The position numbers and the translations under genes were made by a program. Below, piece by piece: positions 1 through 8,021 of a DNA stretch of 32,953 nucleotides. Every line of letters begins with the position of its first letter. Positions within the stretch are counted from its first letter, which is position 1. The DNA is from Pseudomonadota bacterium. GTDB taxonomy: Bacteria; Pseudomonadota; Alphaproteobacteria; MPNO01; UBA2964. The stretch covers positions 1 through 32,953 of the forward strand of contig JAQBTY010000005.1 in assembly GCA_027624735.1 (NCBI GenBank), given 5' to 3'. Under the pieces are notes generated by a model. The model ran no database searches. It was given only the letters and a program-made list of their open reading frames with translations, and had not been told where the DNA came from.

Positions 1-26
1 GCCCATACCCACAGATTCGCATCAAA

Positions 27-59
27 TCCGCCTTATGGGAATCATTCGTTTCGGGCGGA
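27..59 (-). terminator. possible terminator after thiE
   Basis: Just beyond the thiE stop, positions 27-32 and 54-59 form a 6-bp GC-rich stem (TCCGCC/GGCGGA) around a 21-nt loop. On the minus strand the 3' arm is followed by ATTTGAT. The loop is long and the T-tract poor, so this is only a weak candidate for the end of the thiamine operon. Confidence 0.25.
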
Positions 60-62
60 ACA

Positions 63-689
63 CTAGTGCCCGATGCATCGCAAATATTCGCGCACCATCG
101 CCCCCGGCGTTGCCGACCGCATGATCGTTCCCATCACGGCAACCGCCGCGGCGCCAGCGCCAAGACACGAGGCGGCGGAGGCAGGGGTGATACCGGCAAG
201 CGCGACCACGGGTAGGGAGATGTGTTGACAGAGGGTCGCAAGGCCGCCTATCCCGAGCGCCGGGCCGTAGCCGGGCTTGCTATGGGTCAGGAATACCGGG
301 CTTATGGTAATGTAATCCGCTCCCGCCCCTGCTGCTTCGTGCGCTTCTTTCGGCGAATGGGTGGAGACGCCGATCAGCGCGTTATCGCCTAACCGCTCGC
401 GAGCGGAAGCCACCTGTGCCGCCAATTGAAGATGTACGCCCGCGGCGCCGGAAGATTCCGCGGCATCGATATCGCCGTTGACCATCACACAGCCGCCAAA
501 CGGCCGCGCCTGATCGACCACTTCCTTTACCAGTTCGCCCAGGGCGGCGGTGCCCAGATCCTTTTCCCGCACCATCAGCCACCGACAACCGGCCTTCAGC
601 ACATCGGGAATAACGTAAGAGAGGTTCTTGGTCGCCGATAGCCGGTCGGTGATGACAAGAAAGGGCGGCGCGGGCAGCGCGGGCCTCAC
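63..689 (-). CDS. thiE: thiamine phosphate synthase ThiE
   Basis: Likely joins hydroxymethylpyrimidine diphosphate with thiazole phosphate carboxylate to make thiamine monophosphate in the cytosol. The 208-residue length fits the TIM-barrel TMP synthase/TenI family. Visible family motifs are VREKDL in the N-terminal third, GVHL, GVSTHS, then [11 protein letters not shown] with the SKPG phosphate loop and a late ALAGI segment. A TenI-type protein without synthase activity cannot be excluded by eye, but SKPG with the GVSTHS strand is typical of the ThiE/TenI fold, and placement directly behind thiG favours the biosynthetic enzyme. The ATG overlaps the thiG stop by 4 bases, so translation is probably coupled. 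It is the last gene of the riboswitch-controlled operon. Confidence 0.9.
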   Translation of the reverse strand: MRPALPAPPFLVITDRLSATKNLSYVIPDVLKAGCRWLMVREKDLGTAALGELVKEVVDQARPFGGCVMVNGDIDAAESSGAAGVHLQLAAQVASARERLGDNALIGVSTHSPKEAHEAAGAGADYITISPVFLTHSKPGYGPALGIGGLATLCQHISLPVVALAGITPASAASCLGAGAAAVAVMGTIMRSATPGAMVREYLRCIGH

Positions 690-1471
690 AGCTCGATTGC
701 GCCTTCCGTGGGTGTCGAGGCCGTCGCATAGAGCTTTCGGGGGATTCGGCCCGCTTCATAGGCAAGCCGTCCGGCTTCGATACCGAGCCGCATGGCGCGC
801 GCCATCTTCACCGGGTCACGCGCCCCCGCGACGGCGGTGTTGAGCAGTATCCCGTCGCAACCAAGCTCCAGCGCCACGGCGGCGTCGGACGCGGTGCCCA
901 CACCGGCATCGACGATAATAGGAAGTGAGATTTGCTCCCGGATGATGCGCAAATTGTAGGGATTACGGATGCCCATGCCAGATCCTATAGGCGCGGCGAG
1001 CGGCATCACCGCGGCACAGCCCATATCTTCAAGCTTCTTGCAGGTAACGGGATCGTCGTTGCAGTAGGGCAGCACGATGAAGCCTTTCTTCACCAGCCCG
1101 GCCGCGGCCGGCAGAAGCTGCTCCACATCGGGAAACAGAGTCTCTTCATCGCCGATAACTTCCAGCTTCACCCAGTTGGTTTCGAGCGCCTCACGGGCCA
1201 GTTCAGCCGTGACGACCGCATCTCGCGCGGTGAAACAGCCGGCGGTGTTCGGCAGTAAATGGAAGCGGTCCCCCAACAGGTCGAACAAGCCCTCGCCACC
1301 CCCATCGAGGCTCACACGGCGTACCGCGACGGTGACAATTTCCGCGCCGCTGGCGTCAATCGCATCGAGCATGACCTGCTGGTTCGGATAACGCGATGTC
1401 CCAATCAAGAAACGGGACGAAAAGGTTTTCCCCGCGATCGTGAGCTGTTTGGTCGCGACTTTAGCGTCCAT
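686..1471 (-). CDS. thiG: thiazole synthase ThiG
   Basis: Forms the thiazole phosphate ring from deoxyxylulose phosphate, dehydroglycine (made by ThiO) and ThiS thiocarboxylate. The 261 residues cover a full-length ThiG barrel. Family motifs seen are FLIGTSRYP near residue 22, the EIVTVAVRR strand, LLPNTAGC, and [10 protein letters not shown], whose lysine (about residue 102) is the position expected to form the Schiff base with the sugar. Later come [10 protein letters not shown] and [11 protein letters not shown], a phosphate-binding segment. The start lies 3 bases after the thiS stop and the stop overlaps thiE by 4 bases, so it is an internal operon gene. No frameshift or missing motif was seen. 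Confidence 0.95.
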   Translation of the reverse strand: MDAKVATKQLTIAGKTFSSRFLIGTSRYPNQQVMLDAIDASGAEIVTVAVRRVSLDGGGEGLFDLLGDRFHLLPNTAGCFTARDAVVTAELAREALETNWVKLEVIGDEETLFPDVEQLLPAAAGLVKKGFIVLPYCNDDPVTCKKLEDMGCAAVMPLAAPIGSGMGIRNPYNLRIIREQISLPIIVDAGVGTASDAAVALELGCDGILLNTAVAGARDPVKMARAMRLGIEAGRLAYEAGRIPRKLYATASTPTEGAIEL

Positions 1472-1474
1472 CGT

Positions 1475-1693
1475 TCATCCCCCGCGCACAATATGCACGA
1501 TTTCAATCTTGTCATTCGGCTGTAGCGGAGTCTGGCTCCATTCCGCGCGCGGCACAACCTCGCCATTAACAGCCACGGCAACGCCGCCACGATCGGAACC
1601 GATATTTTTTTCCGCCAGCAGGCCGGAAATATCCCGGCTTGTCATTGGGACGCATTCACCGTTCAAGGTGATAGTATCGTCAGAGATAGTCAT
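1475..1693 (-). CDS. thiS: sulfur carrier protein ThiS
   Basis: Small ubiquitin-like sulfur carrier of 72 residues. It ends in the diagnostic Gly-Gly tail (HIVRGG), whose terminal glycine is adenylated and thiocarboxylated before sulfur is given to ThiG. The beta-grasp pattern is visible: an N-terminal TITLNGE strand, GVAVAVNGEVVPR in the middle and the DKIEIVHIV strand before the tail. Its ATG overlaps the thiO stop by 4 bases, and thiG follows after 3 bases. The adenylating partner ThiF and the HMP branch genes (thiC, thiD) are not in this window, so they must lie elsewhere if the pathway is complete. Confidence 0.93.
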   Translation of the reverse strand: MTISDDTITLNGECVPMTSRDISGLLAEKNIGSDRGGVAVAVNGEVVPRAEWSQTPLQPNDKIEIVHIVRGG

Positions 1694-2889
1694 ACTTTTT
1701 CCGTCGCTATTTCCGTGGCGGGTTTCTGCTCTCTCAACGCGAACTGGGCAACAGCCGAGAGAGATTTATCGAAACGGTCGAGCAGGAACGGTCGCATAAT
1801 ATCCGCAACCGTCCCGGTCAATATATAATCACTAACCGTATCGGCGGTTATCGGCGCCAGCAAGATCCCGTTGCGATGGTGTCCGGTCGCCATGACAAGC
1901 CCGTCCACGCCGGTTGGGCCAAGAATAGGCGCATCGTCGCGACTGGCCGGCCTAAGCCCCGCCCAGCTCTCGACCAGCGGCAGATCGTAAATTCCCGGCA
2001 AAATCTCCCACGCGCTACGCAATAATTCCAACATGCCCCCGGCCGTGAGGCTGGTATCGAATCCCATTTCCTCGACCGTCGCGCCAATGATCAGGCGGCC
2101 ATCGCTTTTGGGCGCCAGATAAATCGACGGCACGATCGAATTGCCCGGCCCCCACAGCACATGGTCAAGGATTGGAGCCCGTTTGGACATCTGAACCGCG
2201 ACCATCTGGCCTTTGAGCGGTCGGACCGGCGGGCTTGCCTCAGGCGGAAGGCCCGCGATATTACGCGACCAGGCGCCGGCCGCGATGACCACCGCCTCGG
2301 CCTCGATCTCCTGATCGCCGACGCGAACACCGGTGACGCGACCGGAGCGGGTCAGGATTTCATCAACGCTGGTGTGTTCCCGCAACTGTCCACCGGCCTT
2401 GATATAGCTGGCCTTCAGGGCGCTGCCGACCAGCCTGTTGTCCACCTGATGATCCTCGGGACTGAACAGGGCGCCGCTGACCCCGCGGCTGAGATAGGGT
2501 TCTTTTTGGCGCGCTTCGTATCCGCTCAACCATTGCAGATTTAGTCCAAGATCGCGCAGATAGGTAAAACGGTGTTCCAGCAGCTCGAATTCGTCGCGGT
2601 CCGTCGCGACAACGAGCGTCCCTTCGGTCCGGTAATCCACATCGATCCCCGAGCAGCGCTGGAGTTCATGGGCAAAGGATTGCCACAGGCGGCAGCTTTC
2701 CATGGCGAGCGGCAACAGCGCTTCTTCGGCGTGTTCGGCCTCGGCCTGGGGCGCCAGCATGCCGGCGGCCGCCCAGGTGGCGGCCATGGCCGCTTCTCCC
2801 CGGTCGATCACGGTAACCTCCCGCCCCGCCTGCGCCAGACGCCAGCCGATTCCGAGGCCGCATATGCCACCACCAACGATGACAATCAT
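1690..2889 (-). CDS. thiO: glycine oxidase ThiO (FAD-dependent)
   Basis: FAD-dependent amino acid oxidase, 399 residues, expected to oxidise glycine to the imine (dehydroglycine) that ThiG needs in aerobic thiazole synthesis. The N-terminus carries the dinucleotide-binding motif GGGICGLG (residues 6-13) followed by an acidic residue at the end of the second strand (TVIDRGE). The AATWAAAGMLAP segment and the C-terminal GLRPASRDDAPILGP plus ATGHHRNGILLAPITA blocks are typical of ThiO/DAAO enzymes. The start is fixed by the Rossmann motif and gives a 94-nt leader between it and the TPP riboswitch. It is the first gene of the operon. Using ThiO rather than the radical-SAM ThiH implies an aerobic route. 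Confidence 0.92.
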   Translation of the reverse strand: MIVIVGGGICGLGIGWRLAQAGREVTVIDRGEAAMAATWAAAGMLAPQAEAEHAEEALLPLAMESCRLWQSFAHELQRCSGIDVDYRTEGTLVVATDRDEFELLEHRFTYLRDLGLNLQWLSGYEARQKEPYLSRGVSGALFSPEDHQVDNRLVGSALKASYIKAGGQLREHTSVDEILTRSGRVTGVRVGDQEIEAEAVVIAAGAWSRNIAGLPPEASPPVRPLKGQMVAVQMSKRAPILDHVLWGPGNSIVPSIYLAPKSDGRLIIGATVEEMGFDTSLTAGGMLELLRSAWEILPGIYDLPLVESWAGLRPASRDDAPILGPTGVDGLVMATGHHRNGILLAPITADTVSDYILTGTVADIMRPFLLDRFDKSLSAVAQFALREQKPATEIATEKV

Positions 2890-2982
2890 TATCTAATCCG
2901 GACAGTCAAAATGCCGACCGCTCCTCAAGTTAAAGAAGCCGTATCGCGTAACGCATGGGAGGGGATGGCCCTGCGTGACGGC

Positions 2983-3047
2983 TCCCTACGCTGGTTTGAA
3001 CCAGGTCAGGTTCTATGGGTGTTTTCTCAGCCCTGTTGGACACCCCA
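2983..3047 (-). promoter_or_regulatory. TPP riboswitch (THI element)
   Basis: On the minus strand this contains the conserved THI-box parts in the right order: a GGGGTG start, the CTGAGA pyrimidine-sensor loop, the AACCTGA(T/C)CTGG core and the AGCGTAGGGA closing strand. The outer CCCC/GGGG pairing closes the three-way junction. It sits in the leader of thiO-thiS-thiG-thiE, so thiamine diphosphate should switch the operon off. Downstream, a C-rich CCCCTCCC stretch near 2960 and a purine-rich GAGGAG further on could form the sequestering stem. No intrinsic terminator is obvious, so control of translation initiation is more likely than attenuation. Confidence 0.95.
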
Positions 3048-3059
3048 GGTCACGAAAAC

Positions 3060-3088
3060 AGCCTGATCTTGTGGACGCCACCTGTCAA
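3060..3088 (-). promoter_or_regulatory. probable promoter of the thiOSGE operon
   Basis: A perfect TTGACA -35 hexamer lies on the minus strand at 3088-3083. At the usual 17-nt spacing the -10 position (3065-3060) reads CAGGCT, which is poor. Geometry supports it: a start around 3052 would put the RNA 5' end just before the riboswitch. The weak -10 keeps confidence modest. Confidence 0.4.
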
Positions 3089-3182
3089 GAGCGCTGAAAT
3101 ATATCACCCTGTGAAAAGGGCTGTTTCCAGGTATAAACTAGCCCAAACAAAACACATCACAGGGCATCACGGGAGACGAAGC

Positions 3183-3956
3183 ATGACCGGTTCAACCATC
3201 GACGCATTGCTGTCGCCGGAAGATTTCGACGAATTGATCCACCAGGAAGTCGGCAAGCTTTGGTGGGAGGATCATGCGTCGATCATTACCTATATCCAGG
3301 GCAATCCGACGGCCGACGGCATGCGGGCGTTTTCGCTCGAACATTGCTATTTCGCGGAACGGTTTCCCCGCTGGTTCGGCAATATCGTCGGCAACTGCCC
3401 CATTCTCGAAGCACGGCAATACATGATCGAGAACATGTTCGTCGAAGAAGTCAAAGACCCTGCCATCGACGCCGGGCATTACGAAAGCATGGTGGATTTC
3501 GCCGTCGCGACCGGCGCCGAACGCCAGGCTGTCTACGATTACAAACCGTCGATCACACAGATAATGGCCACCCACTACTGGGACGACATCAGCCGCACCA
3601 AGCCCTGGCTCGAGGCCTTTGCGGGGGTCGGTGGGCTGGAATTCACCAATAGCGCCAAGTTGGCGGACCGCTACAACCAGACCCCGCTCAATTCGCGCGA
3701 GAATTTTCTCAAATTCGCCGACAAATCAAAACTGAAAGCCGTCGACATGGCCCATTGGGAAGCGGCCACCGAAGCCGACACCGGCGAGGACGGCCACGGT
3801 CAGCAGACCATCAATATCCTGACCCGATACGCCGACACGGTGGACAAACAGCAGGGCGTCCTGGACTCAATGCTGGAGAGCATCGCGGTCTTTAAATTCC
3901 AGTACGATCAGATCGGCAAGATGGCGTTCGACGCCGATAGAAAAATTGCAGCGTGA
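3183..3956 (+). CDS. TenA/PqqC-like (heme-oxygenase-fold) metal-dependent oxygenase
   Basis: A 257-residue, probably all-helical protein of the TenA/PqqC/iron-containing redox enzyme group. Candidate metal ligands appear in the spacing seen in this fold: an EH pair in the SLEHCYFAERFPRW helix, the EEVKDPAIDAGHYES helix (Glu, Asp, His), and a late DMAHWEAATEADTGEDGHG region rich in His, Asp and Glu. The start at 3183 was chosen because GGGAGACGAAGC precedes the ATG; an upstream in-frame ATG at 3015 would run through the riboswitch locus and is unlikely. It is divergent from the thiamine operon. It might act in thiamine salvage, or be an unrelated di-iron or cofactorless oxygenase as in PqqC or CADD. 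Substrate unknown. Confidence 0.7.
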   Translation: MTGSTIDALLSPEDFDELIHQEVGKLWWEDHASIITYIQGNPTADGMRAFSLEHCYFAERFPRWFGNIVGNCPILEARQYMIENMFVEEVKDPAIDAGHYESMVDFAVATGAERQAVYDYKPSITQIMATHYWDDISRTKPWLEAFAGVGGLEFTNSAKLADRYNQTPLNSRENFLKFADKSKLKAVDMAHWEAATEADTGEDGHGQQTINILTRYADTVDKQQGVLDSMLESIAVFKFQYDQIGKMAFDADRKIAA

Positions 3957-4182
3957 TCGTGCCAGTTAGGAGAAACTGCCTAAGCCTATCAAGATGAGAG
4001 CGGAGATGGGCCATTTCCGGCCTGTAGTAGGAATTCGTCCTGCGTGTTAAGAGTTGTCGGCATTCATACATTACCAGCCTACATTTTGTAGTCTGGCGAA
4101 CATTTTTCGCTAATGTGCCAGTGAGTTGGACATGATCCACGCGCTCGCGAGAATAATTCTTGTACTGACCCTAATAGCTGCG
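3957..4182. other. non-coding stretch with two adjacent hairpins
   Basis: No convincing gene is seen. A stem-loop at 4074-4096 (CCAG-C-CTACA, TTT loop, TGTAG-T-CTGG) is followed directly by a second one (GCGAA-CATTT-TTCGC, about 4096-4110). Together they could end transcription of the upstream oxygenase gene, but neither has a strong T-tract. The stretch ends at the left edge of the insertion sequence. Confidence 0.35.
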
Positions 4183-5191
4183 AAGGCTTATCCCTCTTGC
4201 TCCGCAGGCCCAAGATGTTGTAGAACATATCATGAACATGATCCCGTGGAGGTGTTGCAATGTCCGACTTTCCCCGCTCGCTGCTGGAGTTCCAGCGCCG
4301 CTTTCCCGATAACACCGCCTGCGCCGCCTATCTGGCGGCGGCGCGCTGGCCGGCGGGCTTTGTCTGCCCCGACTGCGGCGGCCGACGAGCCTGCCTGCTG
4401 GTGACGAAGGCGCATACCTACCAGTGCTCGGCCTGCCACAAGCAGACCTCGGTCACCGCCGGCACGGTGATGCACGGCTCCAAGTTGTCGCTGACGGTGT
4501 GGTTCTGGGCGGCCTATCTGATGGCGACGCACTCCAACGGCATGTCGGCCCGCCAGTTGTGGCGGCAACTGGGTCTGGGCTCCTACAAGAGCGCCTGGCT
4601 GCTCGCCGCCAAGTTGCGCCGGGCCATGGTCGATCCCGAGCGCAATCCTTTGGGCGGCTTGGTCGAAGTGGACGAGACGCAGATATCCTACCGGACCAAG
4701 GACGACCCGCCGGCTGGCGGCGGCGGACGCAGCGGCGAGGGCAAGCTGCAAGTGGCCGCCGCGGTCGAAGTTCAGGGCAAGGGGCCCGGCCGCGTTCGTC
4801 TGGCAGTGATCACCGACGCCTCGGCCGCCAGCCTGCGCACCTTCCTCAAGGCCAGCGTGGCCCCCGGCGCCACCATCAAGACCGATGGTTGGTCCGGCTA
4901 CCCTGGTGCCCCGGGCGTCATTCACGAGCCGCATGTGGTCGGCACCATGGCCGCTCATATCGTCCTGCCCTGGGTCCATCGCATTTTCTCCAACCTCAAG
5001 GCCTGGGCCTTGGGGGTCTATCACGGACTGCGAAAATCCCATCTCCAGGCTTACCTCGACGAGTTCGTCTTCCGCTTCAATCGCCGGCGGACGCCACATG
5101 CCGCTTTCCGCACCCTGCTCGGCATCGGCACCTCCATCATGCCGGCGACCTACAAGATGCTGATCGCAGCGGAGGTAAAGGGATAAGCCTT
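4183..5191 (+). mobile_element. IS1595-family insertion sequence
   Basis: About 1.0 kb with a single transposase gene, bounded by imperfect inverted repeats. The left end AAGGCTTATCCCT continues C-T-T-G-CTCCGC; the right end, read on the minus strand, is AAGGCTTATCCCT continuing T-T-A-C-CTCCGC. Thirteen bases match exactly, followed by a shared CTCCGC block. The transposase stop codon lies inside the right repeat. IS1595 elements normally make 8-bp target duplications, but the flanks (TAGCTGCG left, CTGGGGCG right, or shifted by two bases) do not match. That suggests rearrangement or decay of one flank. The exact outer base could be 4185/5189. Confidence 0.85.
4260..5186 (+). CDS. IS1595-family (ISXO2-like) transposase
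   Basis: A 308-residue transposase. The N-terminal zinc ribbon has two cysteine pairs (C36/C39 in CPDCGG and C56/C59 in CSACHK). The DDE-type nuclease domain shows D138 in VDETQ, D209 in IKTDGWSGY and H240 in LPWVHRIFSNLK, with the GVYHGL and YLDEFVFRFNRR blocks that mark the family. A His in the third position is normal for one IS1595 subgroup. A good GGAGGT ribosome site precedes the ATG. The frame is complete, so the enzyme may be active. High local GC and very regular codon use also produce a long false reading frame on the other strand. Confidence 0.92.
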   Translation: MSDFPRSLLEFQRRFPDNTACAAYLAAARWPAGFVCPDCGGRRACLLVTKAHTYQCSACHKQTSVTAGTVMHGSKLSLTVWFWAAYLMATHSNGMSARQLWRQLGLGSYKSAWLLAAKLRRAMVDPERNPLGGLVEVDETQISYRTKDDPPAGGGGRSGEGKLQVAAAVEVQGKGPGRVRLAVITDASAASLRTFLKASVAPGATIKTDGWSGYPGAPGVIHEPHVVGTMAAHIVLPWVHRIFSNLKAWALGVYHGLRKSHLQAYLDEFVFRFNRRRTPHAAFRTLLGIGTSIMPATYKMLIAAEVKG

Positions 5192-5318
5192 CTGGGGCGA
5201 TGACGTCACCGACATGATGATCGATTATCTCAATGATCCGGATTTGTTTTCAAAGGGCGAGCTGGGCCGACTCGGCAACCTTCCGGTCGGCATGCAGCGC
5301 AAGGAAAGCCGACTATAG
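5190..5318 (+). pseudogene. truncated 3' end of an unidentified gene, cut at the IS right edge
   Basis: Immediately after the right inverted repeat an open frame of about 43 codons runs to a TAG at 5316-5318. It has protein-like composition (FWGDDVTDMMIDYLNDP, then a GELGRLGNLPVGMQRKE tail). It has no start of its own and no matching upstream part is visible left of the IS. It looks like the C-terminus of a gene whose body was lost when the element inserted or when adjacent DNA was deleted. The family was not recognised. Confidence 0.45.
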
Positions 5319-5356
5319 AAACCAGTCCTGGTGGATTCGAAGCAGACCCGCAGGGA

Positions 5357-6383
5357 TTATATCCCGGCTTTATGGAACAACGGCTCGAGCGCCGGGTCTA
5401 TGCTGGGTGAATTGTTCTTGATGAACCGGAGAAGCTGAACCGCACCCTTGGTGAGACCGCCGGCGCCGCCGATCTTACCGATCAGCCAGCAGGCTTCTTC
5501 CCGATCTATCGCCTCGCGCGCCATCGCGTCGTTGAAGATCGCATCATCTTCCTCGCGCGCCGCACGGGCCCGGTTGGCGCCCGTGACATCGACATCCCTT
5601 GCTGCCTCTCGTAAAGGAACATCGCCCCTAAAGAGCGCCTGGCCGACGCCCAGCAGCAATTCGCCAATGCCCTTGCGCTCCTCCAGCCAGCGTTCGCGGC
5701 GGAGCGCTTCTGTTGCATCGGGAACAATGGGGGCGCCGCGCGGGAACATAAGGGCATTGGCCACCGCCTTGGCGAACAAATCCGGCCAGGTCGCCGCGTT
5801 ATCTTCCGCATCGGTCGCCCGGTCGAGGGTGGTCAGCAACTCCGCCTCGCCACGGGTCACCGTAAAGCCGCCCGGGCTTCCCGGGGCATAGATGACTTTG
5901 CGGATCAGTTCTACATCGGATGGCGTGATGATTGCGGGGGGGGCGGTTCGAGCCATAGCAGGCCGTTCCGGGGCTGAGAATACTCTCCTTGATTGCCTCG
6001 AGCGCCAGCAGCGCGAGAGACTCCGGACAGTGCGTGCACCAATGGACGATGTTGATCAGAAGTTCGAGCTCGCTGGTCGCCTCGACGCAGCCGTCGCGCT
6101 TGATCTCTTCGATCAACTGGGCGGCCTGCTCTTCGCTGACATAGCCCCGCGGGTTGCTCTGCCAGACGAAGTAATCGGTCAGAACGTCCACATAGAAACG
6201 AGTCCAGTCAGGGCCCTTGATCTTGCAGTATTGATCCAGGTGAAATACCGCATTTGCCTCGGCGGTGCTGACGATGCCATCCGGGAACACCTGGCCGCGC
6301 AATTGCAGCACATCCTGGGCCGTTATCTCGCCCTTCGCGCAAAGGGTCCCAACAAGGATTTTGAGAACTGAATCGTCTGTCAT
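5357..6383 (-). pseudogene. conserved hypothetical protein split by a frameshift at a G8/C8 run
   Basis: Two overlapping minus-strand frames together make one protein. The N-terminal part starts at the ATG at 6383 (MTDDSVLKIL) and runs through LALLALEAIKESIL. The C-terminal part (5357-5956) continues as AIITPSDVELIRKV and ends FHKAGI. They meet at a run of eight G on the plus strand (5936-5943). Removing one base joins them as NRPPAIITPS, about 341 residues. The two halves resemble each other: GIVSTAEANAVFHLDQ then WTRFYVDVLTDYFV in the first, FTVTRGEAELLTTLDR then WPDLFAKAVANALM in the second, so the protein likely carries duplicated helical repeats. Function unknown. A sequencing error is as likely as a true mutation. 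A start at 6446 is possible but less natural. Confidence 0.65.
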
Positions 6384-6534
6384 GGCTATCGCTTTCGGCC
6401 GCGTCTGAAGGGCCGGCGTGGCCGACCAGAGGGCACAGCATCCCAACGCAGTTTTAAGATTTCTCTAACGATTGACAGCGACAGGGCGCAAATGCGGAAA
6501 AGACCCCCACTACCGGCCGGATAATATCTTTCAG

Positions 6535-7374
6535 CTATTGCGGCGCCACCTGCTCGGCGAAGACGGGTTCTTCTCGGGCGCCGTTGGCGGCGTCGGTGGG
6601 GGCGCGCTCCGGATTCCACAGCTTGCCGACAAAACGGCAGCCGTTGGTTCCATCCGACTGATCGGAGGCCAGCCAGACGGCGAGCGGGTCCATGATATCG
6701 ACCGGCAGCAAGACCTGACCTTCCGTTTTTGGGCGCAGGGGATCGGTATCCGACGCGCCGCCCGGCAACAGCGAATTGACGGTCACGCCCGTCCCGTCGA
6801 GATCGCGCGCCCAGATCAATGTCTGGGATTCGACCGCGGCCTTGGTCACCCCATAGGGCGAATTGCGCGGGCCGGAGAAATTGCGGCGCGACGTTGAAAT
6901 GTTGATGATCTTGCCGGTCCGTGAATCACGAAAATATTCGACCGCCGCGCGCGCCATATAGAACGTCCCCGTCACATTCACAGCGATCGTTTGACCATAA
7001 ATTTCCGGATCGGTTTCCCAGAAAGGCAGCGAGTTGCCGGACGGCGGCAGTCCGGGTCCGCGCATCAACCGGCGTGCGTTATTAAACAGCACGTCCATCC
7101 GGTCGAAGGTCTCCAGCGTCCGGCCCACCAACCGCCGGCATTGGCCGAGGTCGGTTATATCGGTCGCGACGGCGAGCCCCCGGCAGGGGCCGTCTATTTC
7201 ATCGATTTCGGCGGCGACCCGCTCGCAGCCTTCCCTATCGACCGAGGCGATCACCAGGGACGCCCCGCAGCGCGCCATCGCCAGCGCCATGGAGCGGCCG
7301 AGGCCGCGGTCTCCGCCGGTTACAATGACAACGCGCCCCTCGAGCGGGATATCGGGTAAAGGATAGGTAGACAT
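6535..7374 (-). CDS. SDR family NAD(P)-dependent oxidoreductase
   Basis: Classical short-chain dehydrogenase of 279 residues. The cofactor motif TGGDRGLG is at residues 19-26, with NNAR replacing the common NNAG near residue 98. The active site shows Ser in NISTS (about 160-162) and Tyr174/Lys178 in SPYGVTKAA. A proline- and glutamate-rich tail of about 25 residues follows the last strand. The start at 7374 (MSTYPLPDIPLEG) has GGGAGCTT upstream; an earlier ATG at 7479 would overlap the operator region and is rejected. It is divergent from the MarR gene with a 16-bp palindrome between, so it is probably part of the same regulon. Substrate unknown. Confidence 0.85.
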   Translation of the reverse strand: MSTYPLPDIPLEGRVVIVTGGDRGLGRSMALAMARCGASLVIASVDREGCERVAAEIDEIDGPCRGLAVATDITDLGQCRRLVGRTLETFDRMDVLFNNARRLMRGPGLPPSGNSLPFWETDPEIYGQTIAVNVTGTFYMARAAVEYFRDSRTGKIINISTSRRNFSGPRNSPYGVTKAAVESQTLIWARDLDGTGVTVNSLLPGGASDTDPLRPKTEGQVLLPVDIMDPLAVWLASDQSDGTNGCRFVGKLWNPERAPTDAANGAREEPVFAEQVAPQ

Positions 7375-7483
7375 GTGCGAAGCTCCCTGTCTGGTTTGGC
7401 CCACAGAATTGCCCGAAACGGGGCGTTTGGGAAGAGCGTCACATTGTGGTGATGCGATCGATTTCCCTATACAGCGCAATTTT

Positions 7484-7507
7484 AGTAAGCTAGCTTACTG
7501 TAAGCTA
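7484..7507. promoter_or_regulatory. probable MarR operator (16-bp perfect palindrome plus half site)
   Basis: AGTAAGCTAGCTTACT at 7484-7499 is a perfect 16-bp palindrome. A further copy of the half site, GTAAGCTAG, follows at 7499-7507, 14 bases after the first. It lies in the 179-bp gap between the divergent SDR and MarR genes. A TATAAG sequence at 7514-7519 could be the -10 box of the MarR/efflux promoter, which would place the palindrome over the -35 region. Size and symmetry suit a MarR dimer. Confidence 0.7.
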
Positions 7508-7553
7508 GGCAATTATAAGCCGGCTAATAATATGTCACGTCAGGGAACGACGA

Positions 7554-8018
7554 ATGAGCTATCGGGAACCGGCCGAAAATGTCGGTTTTATCATCGGCGA
7601 TGTTTCCCGCATGCTGCGGACGGTCTATGACCGGCGGGTGGAGCCGCTCGGCCTGACCCGCGCCCAATGGCGGGTTCTGGCGCGCATCAGCCGCAAGGAA
7701 GGCTGCACCCAGACCGAACTGGCGGCGGAACTGGAAATCGAAAAACCAACGCTGGGGCGATTGGTCGATCGCCTGCAGGCGAATGACTGGGTGGAGCGCC
7801 GGGCTGACGAGACCGATGCCCGCACCAAGCGTATTTTTCTGACGTCCCGCGCCCAGCCGGTGCTGAAGAAAATGTACTCGCTGGCTGACGATGTGCTTGA
7901 CGGCGCCATTGCAGGTTTGACCCGGGAGCAGGCGGACCAGCTTCTGCAATCGCTTCTGCACGTAAAGTCAAACCTGTCCGAGCTTCTGACCAACGGCAAT
8001 ACGGCGGCGGGGCGGTAG
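7554..8018 (+). CDS. MarR family transcriptional regulator
   Basis: A 154-residue winged-helix regulator. The DNA-binding core is about residues 54-105: TQTELAAELEIEKPTLGRLV (recognition helix) followed by the wing ADETDARTKRIFLT with the DxR signature. Flanking N- and C-terminal helices should form the dimer interface. AGGGAA lies upstream of the ATG. The stop is 3 bases before the EmrA-like gene, so regulator and pump are one operon, and the palindrome at 7484 is its likely autoregulatory site. By analogy with EmrR, it would be released by a lipophilic or phenolic ligand; the ligand itself is not readable from sequence. Confidence 0.9.
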   Translation: MSYREPAENVGFIIGDVSRMLRTVYDRRVEPLGLTRAQWRVLARISRKEGCTQTELAAELEIEKPTLGRLVDRLQANDWVERRADETDARTKRIFLTSRAQPVLKKMYSLADDVLDGAIAGLTREQADQLLQSLLHVKSNLSELLTNGNTAAGR

Positions 8019-8021
8019 ACA

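Noticed and set aside
4230-5099. 289-aa open frame on the minus strand over the transposase
   Set aside because: It lies antisense to a transposase with intact zinc-ribbon and DDH residues; low-complexity Gly/Ala/His composition is a high-GC shadow.
5936-5943. Programmed ribosomal frameshift
   Set aside because: A plain C8 run lacks a stimulatory element that I can see and the family is not known for recoding; mutation or sequencing error is simpler.
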